Shown here piece after piece: positions 18,644-25,333 of a stretch of DNA of 25,388 nt. Position numbers and translations under genes: made by a program. The notes below the pieces were generated by a model that was not told the DNA's origin, ran no database searches, and saw only the letters and a list, made by a program, of their open reading frames with translations. The stretch spans positions 1 through 25,388 of the IMG/VR virus record IMGVR_UViG_3300021483_000006; one strand, 5' to 3'. This DNA comes from a virus. How positions within the stretch are numbered: position 1 is the stretch's first letter; each line of letters opens with the position of its first letter.

Positions 18644-19011
18644 AAAAAGATTTATCATACTATCTCAGCTTACGTTATCATATCGTAATTAAAAAGGATT
18701 TTGATTATGATGGTAAGGGATATTATGTTGCAGAAATACCTGATTTGCGTGGTTGTGGAGCAGAAGGTAAAACAGTAGATGAAGCACTTGAAAAAATATG
18801 GGAAGCAAAGAGAGCATGGTTAGAGGTTAGGCTTGAAAGAGGTTTAAATATTCCTGAACCAAAAGATAATGTAAATGTTGTTACTATATATGATATTGAT
18901 GCTACAAATATGACAGCTAGCATTGAAATAGGCAATAATAGTGATGAAGAATTTGATTTTGAAAGCGAAGATTACATAGAAATAAATTGGGGGGGGGAGA
19001 AAAAACAATGA
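18631..19011 (+). CDS. Orphan HicB-like protein with acidic C-terminal extension (126 aa)
   Basis: ATG 18631 overlaps the nuclease gene by 13 bases, and AAAGGAG lies about 11 bases upstream. Residues 14-78 give the HicB fold: YHIVIKKDFDYDGKGYYVAE, then IPDLRGCGAEGKTVDEALEK and a following helix ending in IPEP. HicB proteins normally neutralise the mRNA interferase HicA, but no HicA-like gene (small, double-stranded-RNA-binding fold with GSH motif) is nearby. In place of the usual DNA-binding C-terminus there is an acidic extension (about 85-126). It may inhibit host HicA toxins. Confidence 0.78.
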   Translation: MGVLKKDLSYYLSLRYHIVIKKDFDYDGKGYYVAEIPDLRGCGAEGKTVDEALEKIWEAKRAWLEVRLERGLNIPEPKDNVNVVTIYDIDATNMTASIEIGNNSDEEFDFESEDYIEINWGGEKKQ

Positions 19012-19172
19012 ATGCAAGAGTAGCTAAACAATTAAGACGGCAAGTATATGGCAATCAGTATAGTCCTCGTTTCAGAACTTACCAAAAAATAGGCGGGCAA
19101 ATAATAGCAGATGTAAAAAGGCAGGCTTATAAAGAGTTAAAGAAAAAATATAAAAATAAGGAATTACTGTAA
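19008..19172 (+). CDS. Small basic conserved phage protein (54 aa)
   Basis: ATG 19008 is chosen because a run of nine G (18989-18997) followed by AGAAAAAACA serves as its ribosome site; upstream alternatives lie before it. The product starts MNARVAKQLRRQVYGNQYSP and has RFRTYQ and a final RQAYKELKKKYKN. This pattern is common among small phage proteins of unknown role near replication or packaging genes. Confidence 0.78.
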   Translation: MNARVAKQLRRQVYGNQYSPRFRTYQKIGGQIIADVKRQAYKELKKKYKNKELL

Positions 19173-19382
19173 ATGCAGTTCAGAGACTTTGATTGCCCAG
19201 TCTGCGGCGGGAAGCAGACTTTAAAAGAGCGGTTTTGGTTTGACAGTCACGGTGATGGAAAGGTTTATTGGGAGTGTGAAAAGTGCGGTGCGGAGAGTAA
19301 TAGCTTTGATGCAGATTTTGTTTTTTTAAAAATTGCAGAAATGCTTAGGTCAGTTCGGCTAAATAAAAATAATTCAAAATAG
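19173..19382 (+). CDS. Zinc-ribbon protein (69 aa)
   Basis: ATG 19173 directly abuts the previous stop. Residues 8-39 carry CPVCGGKQTL and, 24 residues later, CEKCGAE, a classical zinc ribbon like those of primase and transcription-factor zinc domains. The rest is a short helix. It might serve as a detached primase-type zinc finger, but no primase core is seen in the window. Confidence 0.78.
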   Translation: MQFRDFDCPVCGGKQTLKERFWFDSHGDGKVYWECEKCGAESNSFDADFVFLKIAEMLRSVRLNKNNSK

Positions 19383-19392
19383 GAGGTAAAAA

Positions 19393-19656
19393 ATGAGTGA
19401 AGTAACGGCAAAAAATCCAGTAATAGAAAAAGTAACAACAATACTAAGCGAATTAGATAATTTGGCCGAATTGATTGAAGCTACAACCAATAGATTATCT
19501 CTTTATTTGTTGCCTATGCCTGAAGAAAAATGCAAAGAAATTGGCCATAACGACGAACAAAGCTTTTCTCCTCTTGAAGACTATTTAATACGAATCTTAG
19601 AAAAAATAGATGGTTTAAAAATAAGACTTAATCAATTACATAGCCGTATTAGATAA
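19393..19656 (+). CDS. Helical hypothetical protein (87 aa)
   Basis: ATG 19393 follows AATAGGAGGTAAAAA. The product (MSEVTAKNPVIEKVTTILSE start) is two amphipathic helices around a Pro-containing turn (LLPMPEEKCKEIG), probably a small coiled-coil dimer. Function unknown. Confidence 0.78.
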   Translation: MSEVTAKNPVIEKVTTILSELDNLAELIEATTNRLSLYLLPMPEEKCKEIGHNDEQSFSPLEDYLIRILEKIDGLKIRLNQLHSRIR

Positions 19657-19670
19657 AGGAGGAAGGAAAA

Positions 19671-20066
19671 ATGAAAATCCCATTAAAAGAAGTTTTAGAA
19701 GCAACCGCTCAATCAATAGAACATTGGGAAAAGATGATTAATTGGGCAAAAACACAAATGCCCAATGAAGCAGTTACAGTGGGCAAGATGTTTGAAAAAA
19801 TAAAAGAAGTTTGGTCTAGTGATGATTGTCCTCTTTGCCAAACTTTTTTTCATTTGAATATAGATGATTATGATTTATGTAAGCATTGCCCTCTTAGGGT
19901 AATATTTGGAAGCTGTAACAAAAAGCAAGAAATGAATGCATGGCAAGATGTTAGTAATGCTAAAACTTGGGGAGAATGGGTGGAGAGTGCAGAAGTTATG
20001 TTACAGCAATTACAGGCTGTTTTTCAAATTATAAAAATGAGGGGGGAAAAATGGAACAAGAATTAA
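19671..20066 (+). CDS. Cys-cluster protein related to the 11454 product (131 aa)
   Basis: ATG 19671 follows AAAGGAGGAAGGAAAA. The N-terminal 45 residues are helical. Residues 53-83 contain CPLCQTFFHLNIDDYDLCKH then CPLRVIFGSC, the same C-x2-C ... C-x2-C-P-[LV] ... C plan as residues 50-75 of the 11454 product, so the two share a metal-binding domain on different backgrounds. The C-terminus is helical. Its last 16 bases overlap the next gene. Confidence 0.76.
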   Translation: MKIPLKEVLEATAQSIEHWEKMINWAKTQMPNEAVTVGKMFEKIKEVWSSDDCPLCQTFFHLNIDDYDLCKHCPLRVIFGSCNKKQEMNAWQDVSNAKTWGEWVESAEVMLQQLQAVFQIIKMRGEKWNKN

Positions 20067-20356
20067 CTAAAAAAGGAAAGATTGCAATAAAGACTTCAAT
20101 GGATTTTGAAGAAGAACTAAGAAAAATTTGGAGTGGAAATCTTAATTGGGAAACATTTGTAAGAAAAATAATGAATGTTTATGCACATTGCTGTTTTTTT
20201 GTCTTCCTGCCCCCTGAAGCAGACCTTAAAGAAATGAAAAAGCATTGGAAAGTCCCTGGAAATGAACTTCGTGCATATAGAGACGGTTGGAATGATTGCA
20301 GAAAGGCTGTGCTAAACAGAATTCTATTAGTAATAGAAAGCTGGTTCAAATGGTAA
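20051..20356 (+). CDS. Hypothetical protein (101 aa)
   Basis: ATG 20051 follows GAGGGGGGAAAA. The product starts MEQELTKKGKIAIKTSMDFE, is helical and ends VLNRILLVIESWFKW. Its first 22 bases (20050-20071) recur exactly at the start of the 20385 gene, so the two genes share a duplicated start. Family not recognised. Confidence 0.76.
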   Translation: MEQELTKKGKIAIKTSMDFEEELRKIWSGNLNWETFVRKIMNVYAHCCFFVFLPPEADLKEMKKHWKVPGNELRAYRDGWNDCRKAVLNRILLVIESWFKW

Positions 20357-20384
20357 TAAATTAAATGGAGGCCATTATGAAGAA

Positions 20385-20672
20385 ATGGAACAAGAATTAA
20401 CTAAAGAACAATATAACCAAATTTTGAAAGAGCTTAGAGAAATTAAGCAGATTATGGTTACAAAGAAAGATATTAGAGAAATAAAAGACATCGTTGAAAA
20501 TATATGTAATAGAATTGATAGTATGTGCCATAAAATGAATGAGGCTATTCTTGATGCGTATGGTATGCCATTTTCTCCTCGGAGAGGATGCAGAAATGTA
20601 TGGCGTCCAATTTATTATGGGGAAGATGGCATCAATAGCACGAGGGCAAGAAGCACTGATTACACATATTAA
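20385..20672 (+). CDS. Coiled-coil protein with doubtful C-terminus (95 aa)
   Basis: ATG 20385 copies the start of the 20051 gene (MEQELTK). Its ribosome site GGAGG (20367-20371) is better placed for an ATG at 20377 that gives only MKKWNKN, so spacing here is unusual. Residues 1-63 are a natural-looking coiled coil. The last 30 residues (from PRRGCRNVW to TDYTY) look like out-of-frame sequence, whereas the +1 frame over the same bases continues a helical protein into the next gene. A frameshift near 20570-20590 is possible. Confidence 0.6.
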   Translation: MEQELTKEQYNQILKELREIKQIMVTKKDIREIKDIVENICNRIDSMCHKMNEAILDAYGMPFSPRRGCRNVWRPIYYGEDGINSTRARSTDYTY

Positions 20673-20967
20673 AGAAATTATGGAGGCCATTATGAAAGAA
20701 ATTATTTCAAGACAATTAAAATACCAAAGGAAGATGATGGAACAAGAAAGATGCCCTATTTGTGGGAAACCTGCTATCCCAGGCACTAAATATTGTGTGA
20801 AATGTTGGCTCAATCAATACATAAAAAATAAAAAGACAAGTAAACGAAAATCGGTTAGCAATTCAAAGACTATAAAAGCACTGCAATTACTGGTGAATGA
20901 AGATTGGGAAAGAAGAAATAGACCTACTAAAGACAAAGCTCCTTCTCCTTTTACTGTTTATGGGTAG
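20596..20967 (+). CDS. Zinc-ribbon protein (up to 123 aa)
   Basis: ATG 20596 has GGAGAGG eight bases upstream; a second start, ATG 20692, has GGAGG five bases upstream in the same frame, and either may be used. From 20596 the N-terminal part is helical (MYGVQFIMGKMASIARGQEA). The central domain holds CPIC and CVKC, 15 residues apart, and the C-terminus is basic. The bases at 20680-20695 repeat those at 20365-20380. The protein may be the second half of a frameshifted fusion with the 20385 gene. Confidence 0.7.
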   Translation: MYGVQFIMGKMASIARGQEALITHIKEIMEAIMKEIISRQLKYQRKMMEQERCPICGKPAIPGTKYCVKCWLNQYIKNKKTSKRKSVSNSKTIKALQLLVNEDWERRNRPTKDKAPSPFTVYG

Positions 20968-20981
20968 GTGGATGTGAAATA

Positions 20982-21515
20982 ATGAGGCGTAATAAAATAC
21001 TTAAATTAGAAATTTCAAATAGAGATGCTAAGGAATTATTTGAATGGGCTGATAAGCTTAATTATCCTTTGTCTGCGAAACTGAAAAGTGCAATAGTCTC
21101 TACTATCACTGCTAGCTCAGCGGGCTCTTTCCTTTGGCATATATTTTATTATTACAAATGTGATGCTGAAAAAGTAAAAACAGAGCTAGAGCGTCAGTAT
21201 AATGAAGAAGGAACAAAGAAAATGGCATTGAGATGGGGATTTGAACGAACTACAATTTTACAAGGACTTAAAAAATTGAGAATTAAAACTAAACCTAGAG
21301 AGTATAATCATGCTCCTCATGGACTTGCAAGGGAAGCTTTTAAACGATATGGAGGAATAAAAAAAGTATTAAAAGAATTTGGAAGTGTAATGAAATTTAG
21401 TAAAGCTTGCAAAGTTCATGCTGTCAATCTGGCAATTTATCTAAAAAAACAGGGATACTATTATGACAAAGATGAAAGAAAATGGAAATTTAAAAGGAAA
21501 GCAAATGGAAATTAA
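20982..21515 (+). CDS. Putative HTH DNA-binding protein (177 aa)
   Basis: ATG 20982 has an imperfect AGGTGG upstream. Residues 75-102 (EEGTKKMALRWGFERTTILQ then GLKKLRIKTK) read as a helix-turn-helix of the resolvase/sigma-like kind. A second possible helix pair lies at about 117-160 (AREAFKRYGGIKKVLKEFGS). The C-terminus is strongly basic (YYYDKDERKWKFKRKANGN). A transcription regulator or a homing-nuclease-like DNA-binding module are both possible. Confidence 0.68.
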   Translation: MRRNKILKLEISNRDAKELFEWADKLNYPLSAKLKSAIVSTITASSAGSFLWHIFYYYKCDAEKVKTELERQYNEEGTKKMALRWGFERTTILQGLKKLRIKTKPREYNHAPHGLAREAFKRYGGIKKVLKEFGSVMKFSKACKVHAVNLAIYLKKQGYYYDKDERKWKFKRKANGN

Positions 21516-21819
21516 AGGATTTATTTGTGGGCCAAGGCGTGGTAGGTGGAGCAAGCCCAAACCAGTAACAGAGTCAAAGGAGTATAAAAAAGGCAAATTA
21601 CCTAAAAAACTACGTTGTGACAACGACCATTTGCTACATGGTAGGAAATTATGGTTTCCTACTGAACAATGTTTTTATGTAACATGGGAACTGACCGAAG
21701 AAGAATTTGATAAGGCATTTGAAGAAGGTGATTTATTTTCTTTGGATATGCATGCTAAAATTCTATGCCCTGACTGTGCAAAAATATTTGAAGAAGAATA
21801 TTTAAAAAGGAGGGAATAA
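21505..21819 (+). CDS. Cys-containing hypothetical protein (104 aa)
   Basis: ATG 21505 is preferred because AAAAGGAAAGCAA precedes it; an upstream ATG at 21463 has no ribosome site. The product has a basic N-terminus (CGPRRGRWSKPKPVTESKEY) and an acidic middle (WELTEEEFDKAFEEGDLFSL). Cys/His residues (RCDNDHLLHG, then CPDC about 50 residues later) could bind one zinc. Family not recognised. Confidence 0.72.
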   Translation: MEIKGFICGPRRGRWSKPKPVTESKEYKKGKLPKKLRCDNDHLLHGRKLWFPTEQCFYVTWELTEEEFDKAFEEGDLFSLDMHAKILCPDCAKIFEEEYLKRRE

Positions 21820-22080
21820 ATGAATACACTTTGTCTTTTTAAAGTAACGGTTAAGGGGTTTTCTGGTAGCCAATATAAAAGTGTATATGTGATATCTGAT
21901 AGTATGGATGATGCTTATCAAACTTATCGGGATTTCTTAGATATAAAAGATTTAGAATTTGATGATGACAGGGAATTAGAAAAAATAGAGTTGGTAGCTA
22001 AATTTTATACGAAAGCTGAAGGAGAATGTAAAAAACTATTTATATCAAATTCAGTAAGAAACTTATTTAAAAAGGAGTAA
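21820..22080 (+). CDS. Hypothetical protein (86 aa)
   Basis: ATG 21820 abuts the previous stop and follows AAAAAGGAGGGAATAA. The order beta (LFKVTVKGF, YKSVYVISDS), helix (MDDAYQTYRDFLD), beta (KIELVAKFY) suggests a small alpha/beta fold. Function unknown. Confidence 0.78.
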   Translation: MNTLCLFKVTVKGFSGSQYKSVYVISDSMDDAYQTYRDFLDIKDLEFDDDRELEKIELVAKFYTKAEGECKKLFISNSVRNLFKKE

Positions 22081-22083
22081 GCA

Positions 22084-22308
22084 ATGCCAGAAAAAGTAAT
22101 CCAAACAAAGCCAGACACAGATTATTGGTTACGTATTGCATTACAGGTAGATTCAATTATTTCTCTTGTGCGTAGCTCTATCAAATTGGAAGATGTGGAA
22201 AGGTTAAATCGCTTCTTGATGAGCCAAGAAGCACTGGATTTATTTGGAGAAGATTATCCTAGCTTGGTAACAAGAGTAAGAATAATAGAGAATGCTTTTA
22301 AGTGGTAG
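22084..22308 (+). CDS. Hypothetical helical protein (74 aa)
   Basis: ATG 22084 follows AAAAAGGAGTAAGCA. The product starts MPEKVIQTKPDTDYWLRIAL and is mainly helical. It ends ten bases before the next start. Family not recognised. Confidence 0.76.
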   Translation: MPEKVIQTKPDTDYWLRIALQVDSIISLVRSSIKLEDVERLNRFLMSQEALDLFGEDYPSLVTRVRIIENAFKW

Positions 22309-22318
22309 GAGGATATCA

Positions 22319-22615
22319 ATGACTGATAAAGTTAAAAAACAGGTTGAATGGGTGGTAAATAAACTGCTTTCTCAAGCTAATGAAAGTATTGTCCTTTGCG
22401 TGATATACGTCAAAAGGAAAAATGAAGCCAAAATTTATTTAGATGGTGAAAAGGTAGCTACTATATCTGAAGAAGTAAGTAAATTTGGGTGGCCATTTGA
22501 TAATTTAGCTGAAGAAGAAATAAGAAAGTATATGCAAATAATGGCATCAGGAACAAAAGGAGGGAGATTTAATGGGGATGTGTTTTTCAAATTAAAAGAA
22601 TTAAAAAGGAGCTAA
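22319..22615 (+). CDS. Hypothetical protein (98 aa)
   Basis: ATG 22319 follows GTAGGAGGATATCA. The product starts MTDKVKKQVEWVVNKLLSQA. Then two beta strands (ESIVLCVIYVKRKNEAKIYL) and helices follow, with the motif SGTKGGRFNGDVFFKL at the end. Function unknown. Confidence 0.76.
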   Translation: MTDKVKKQVEWVVNKLLSQANESIVLCVIYVKRKNEAKIYLDGEKVATISEEVSKFGWPFDNLAEEEIRKYMQIMASGTKGGRFNGDVFFKLKELKRS

Positions 22616-22618
22616 ATC

Positions 22619-23221
22619 ATGATTAAAGTTTATGCCCTATCTGGTAGCCATAATGTTGGCAAGACAACTACTTTCTTTTTTCTTAAATACTGTTTGCCTC
22701 CTAATAAATTTGCTTTTGTTGGTGAGTTTGCAGATAGTATATTAAAACAAATGGACATTAAACAAAATTGGAAAGAAAAGATTTTTACTAACCGTTTAGC
22801 TTATAGTCTGTTTGAAGACGCATTGGACAACTGCACTATTGCTAGTTATTTGGTACATAAAGATAAGATAATTGTGGCAGACAGAAGCATTATAGATAAT
22901 TGTGCTTATCGGTTGTTAGCTAACTTACCATATACTACCTCTTTGTGTGATTTGGAATTTCGGGGGATTGATTTATATACATTCTTTCTGCGGTCTAAAG
23001 AAAGAGAAGACATTAGGGTAGTTAAAGCTATGAAAGAAATATTAACCAAACATTACTGGCCTTTTGAAGAAATATGGATAAAAGAAGCTGAAATACCTAA
23101 AGATGCTGATGACCATATTATAATGAGAATAATCAATCATCAAGCAAAAGAAACAGCTAGAATAATTGCAGATAAAATTTTGGAAATGGAGGGAAACAAT
23201 GCCCCATTTCAAAGTAGGTGA
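22619..23221 (+). CDS. P-loop nucleotide kinase / AAA_28-like ATPase (200 aa)
   Basis: ATG 22619 follows AAAAAGGAGCTAAATC. Residues 3-17 carry the Walker A ALSGSHNVGKTT (K15, T16), and residues 83-99 IIVADRSIIDNCAYRLL supply the DR-x(2,3)-D motif typical of NadR-, thymidylate-kinase- and AAA_28-type P-loop kinases. Length fits that group. It may phosphorylate a nucleoside or nucleotide for phage DNA synthesis, but the substrate cannot be read from the sequence. It overlaps the next gene by 23 bases. Confidence 0.8.
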   Translation: MIKVYALSGSHNVGKTTTFFFLKYCLPPNKFAFVGEFADSILKQMDIKQNWKEKIFTNRLAYSLFEDALDNCTIASYLVHKDKIIVADRSIIDNCAYRLLANLPYTTSLCDLEFRGIDLYTFFLRSKEREDIRVVKAMKEILTKHYWPFEEIWIKEAEIPKDADDHIIMRIINHQAKETARIIADKILEMEGNNAPFQSR

Positions 23222-23432
23222 TAAGGTGATAATTTTACCTAGTTTTTTTACTAAACTGTTTGATATAGCTGGCAAAAAGGCTACTGTGGTGTGGGTAAGC
23301 AATGGCAATTCTGAACAACTTGAACAAGTAAGGGTGGAAGTGCCAGATAAAGGGAGGTTTTATTTATTGTTGAGTGAGGTAAAAAAATATGAGTATTCAA
23401 ATATCCCATTTTTTATGGTGGAAAGAAATTAA
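23199..23432 (+). CDS. KOW/SH3-like small protein, paralog of 15988 gene (77 aa)
   Basis: ATG 23199 is chosen because GGAGGGAAACA precedes it. The product starts MPHFKVGDKVIILPSFFTKL and shares its plan with the 15988 gene: FKVGD-x-V-x-ILP, K-[LI]-FDI, A-x-VV and FYLLLSEVKKY. The C-terminus (SNIPFFMVERN) overlaps the start of the peptidase gene in another frame. Confidence 0.76.
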   Translation: MPHFKVGDKVIILPSFFTKLFDIAGKKATVVWVSNGNSEQLEQVRVEVPDKGRFYLLLSEVKKYEYSNIPFFMVERN

Positions 23433-23775
23433 GCATTTTACCCCTGAAGAATTTGCCTGCCCTTGTTGTGGTAGATGTGAAATGAGACAAGAGTTTGTGA
23501 AAAAACTAGATGAGTTAAGGGATTGGATAGGAGAACCATTGAATATTACTTCTGGTTTTAGATGTGTAAAACACAATAAAAAAGTGGGTGGTTCTGAAAA
23601 TTCTGCTCATTTAAAAGGACTTGCAGCGGATATTTATATTCCCAATTCAACTTTCAGATATAAAATTATTGCTTTTGCTATAATTCTTGGCATACGGCGT
23701 ATGGGAATAGGTGCAAATTTTATTCATTTAGATATAGATAAGACAAAACCGCACCCATGTATTTGGGTATATTAA
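23389..23775 (+). CDS. M15-family peptidase, probable endolysin (128 aa)
   Basis: ATG 23389 follows TGAGTGAGGTAAAAAAAT. Residues 53-83 contain ITSGFRCVKHNKKVGG then SAHLKGLAADIYI, and residues 109-116 FIHLDID. These supply the zinc ligands H74, D81 and H113 of M15 (VanY/peptidase M15_3) D-Ala-D-Ala or peptide-crosslink hydrolases, which phages use to cut peptidoglycan. An N-terminal CPCCGRC cluster (24-30) is also common in this subfamily. No signal sequence is present, so a holin would be needed. Its place at the end of the early operon, far from the structural genes, is unusual. Confidence 0.88.
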   Translation: MSIQISHFLWWKEIKHFTPEEFACPCCGRCEMRQEFVKKLDELRDWIGEPLNITSGFRCVKHNKKVGGSENSAHLKGLAADIYIPNSTFRYKIIAFAIILGIRRMGIGANFIHLDIDKTKPHPCIWVY

Positions 23776-23791
23776 ATTTTAGGAGGTAAAA

Positions 23792-23941
23792 ATGAAAAAA
23801 ATACTTACATTTTTATTTGCTCTTTACTTTTGTATTATAGTGCCAGCTGGAGAATTATGTCCTATTGGGACATTCCCTTCAGGATTGTGCACTATTGATG
23901 GACAAGTATATACAATTTGTTGCACTGGCGATGAAGAATAA
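23792..23941 (+). CDS. Small secreted Cys-rich protein (49 aa)
   Basis: ATG 23792 follows TTAGGAGGTAAAA. Residues 1-20 (MKKILTFLFALYFCIIVPAG) form a textbook signal peptide. The short mature part has four Cys (ELCPIGTFPSGLC, then ICC) and an acidic end. It directly follows the peptidase gene and could be a lysis partner, a host-envelope effector or an exclusion protein. Its stop overlaps the next gene's start codons (ATGAAGAATAA). Confidence 0.7.
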   Translation: MKKILTFLFALYFCIIVPAGELCPIGTFPSGLCTIDGQVYTICCTGDEE

Positions 23942-24365
23942 ATGGTTTGATGGGCCAATAGAAAAACCAAAAAGAAAATACCGTAAATTAAGGAAGCAAT
24001 ATTATGAAATTTTAAAGAAATTGTCTCAAGCAACTGGTATATCATTTGGCTCTTTATGCAGATGGGCACATCAGGATACAAGACCCTCTTTAGAATTAGC
24101 AAAAAAGTTAGAACAAGTAACAGGAGTTAGTAGATTATGTTGGCTGTATCCAAAAGAATTTGGTAACCCTCTTTTGAAAGTGTTAGAGTTAACAGAATTG
24201 GCTAAAATGGATGTGAAAAAAAGAGTAAAAGAAATAGAACGAGAAAAAGAAAAAGCCCGTTTAAGCAAACAGGAGATGTATAAAATGATACAGTTAGAAA
24301 AGGAAAAAGAAATACGACTTATGAGAAAATTAAGACAGCTTAAAAATTTAGCAGAAACAGATTAA
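23931..24365 (+). CDS. XRE-like helix-turn-helix protein with coiled-coil tail (144 aa)
   Basis: ATG 23931 overlaps the end of the previous gene, with no clear ribosome site; coupling is likely. Residues 24-80 form a Cro/C1-like domain: YEILKKLSQATGISFGSLCR then WAHQDTRPSLELAKKLEQVT, followed by WLYPKEFGNPLL. Residues 85-144 are a charged coiled coil. It is the last plus-strand gene and its TAA overlaps the stop codon of the convergent scaffold gene. As the final early gene it may time the switch to late genes, or help packaging as a small-terminase-like DNA-binding protein. Confidence 0.75.
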   Translation: MKNKWFDGPIEKPKRKYRKLRKQYYEILKKLSQATGISFGSLCRWAHQDTRPSLELAKKLEQVTGVSRLCWLYPKEFGNPLLKVLELTELAKMDVKKRVKEIEREKEKARLSKQEMYKMIQLEKEKEIRLMRKLRQLKNLAETD

Positions 24366-25330
24366 TCCAATTCCCCTTTTCTCCACTTCTCTATTATTTC
24401 AGGTGGAACATTCATTATCTCATCAACAGACATATTTTCTAAATCCTCTGCTGTATATTCTGTTTTTGTAGATACTCTACCCATAGGTGGTGTTGGGGCT
24501 GTTGCTCTTTGTTGTAATTTCTCAACAATTTGTCTTTGCCCAGCTTTAAAAGCTTCCTTAGCTACATCAGGTTCACTTTTATCTAAAGCTTTTAAAACTT
24601 CAAATAAAACCTTACCTGCATTTTCTCCAAATACATAAAAACTGTTCCAGAAAGGTGCTAATCTATCTTTGGTCGGTTCTACATGCTTTTTAACGAGGTC
24701 AATAAATTCTGGATTTTGACTTACTTCTTCTAATCCTCTTTGCAGTCTATCCATTTCTATTTTTTCACTTACTTTTTCATCTACTAAACGAGCAATATCA
24801 GTTGGAGAAATTTGTGGTTGTTGTAAACCTTGCACTTGATAAATATAATCAGTATAAGCACGAATTTTATTTTGTAAAATTTCTTTTGCTTTAGCAGCAG
24901 GGTCATCTGCTTCAGCTATTTCTGTTTCTTCTTGAGGACTAAATTCGGTTATATCTTTAGACAAAGCAGGAGAAGTAGGAGTAACATTAGGTGGCACAGA
25001 ACCAAAAGGAGTAGGCACTGTTGGCGTAGGAATAAGAGGAGTTTGTGGAATATTCTGTGGGAATGGTTGTTTAGGAATATCATAAGGAGGTTGAATTGGC
25101 TGAACTTGTGTTTGTTTTGCTAGATTAGCATAATAATCAACTAATTTCTTTTGTTTCTCTAATTCATTTCTTAAAACTTTGAAGTTATATTCTTTATCTT
25201 TTTTCTCTGGCGGTGTTTCAGGTTTTTCCTCAGGTTTTTCAGATGGTTGTATTTCTGTAGTTTCTTCAGTTTCTTCTGGTGGTAAAGTTTCTTCCATTCC
25301 TTCTTCTTTTTTTTCTTCTGTATTATCCAT
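24362..25330 (-). CDS. Scaffold-like capsid assembly protein (322 aa)
   Basis: ATG 25330-25328 (minus) follows AAGGAGGGTAAGGT. Residues 1-48 are almost only Glu, Pro, Thr and Lys. Residues 49-75 form a coiled coil (FKVLRNELEKQKKLVDYYAN), residues 75-125 are Pro/Gln-rich, and the rest is helical, ending MSVDEIMNVPPEIIEKWRKG. This highly acidic, disordered-plus-helical plan is typical of phage scaffolding proteins encoded just before the major capsid gene. It is on the same strand as the capsid gene at 507-1, but 24 kb of early genes lie between them. Confidence 0.72.
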   Translation of the reverse strand: MDNTEEKKEEGMEETLPPEETEETTEIQPSEKPEEKPETPPEKKDKEYNFKVLRNELEKQKKLVDYYANLAKQTQVQPIQPPYDIPKQPFPQNIPQTPLIPTPTVPTPFGSVPPNVTPTSPALSKDITEFSPQEETEIAEADDPAAKAKEILQNKIRAYTDYIYQVQGLQQPQISPTDIARLVDEKVSEKIEMDRLQRGLEEVSQNPEFIDLVKKHVEPTKDRLAPFWNSFYVFGENAGKVLFEVLKALDKSEPDVAKEAFKAGQRQIVEKLQQRATAPTPPMGRVSTKTEYTAEDLENMSVDEIMNVPPEIIEKWRKGELD

Positions 25331-25333
25331 ACC

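Noticed and set aside
18212-19172. Search for a HicA toxin next to the HicB-like gene
   Set aside because: Neither neighbour has the HicA size and motif; the upstream gene is a nuclease and the downstream one a basic phage protein.
24932-25123. Plus-strand open frame opposite the scaffold gene
   Set aside because: Arg/Trp-rich antisense shadow of the Pro/Gln-rich scaffold segment.
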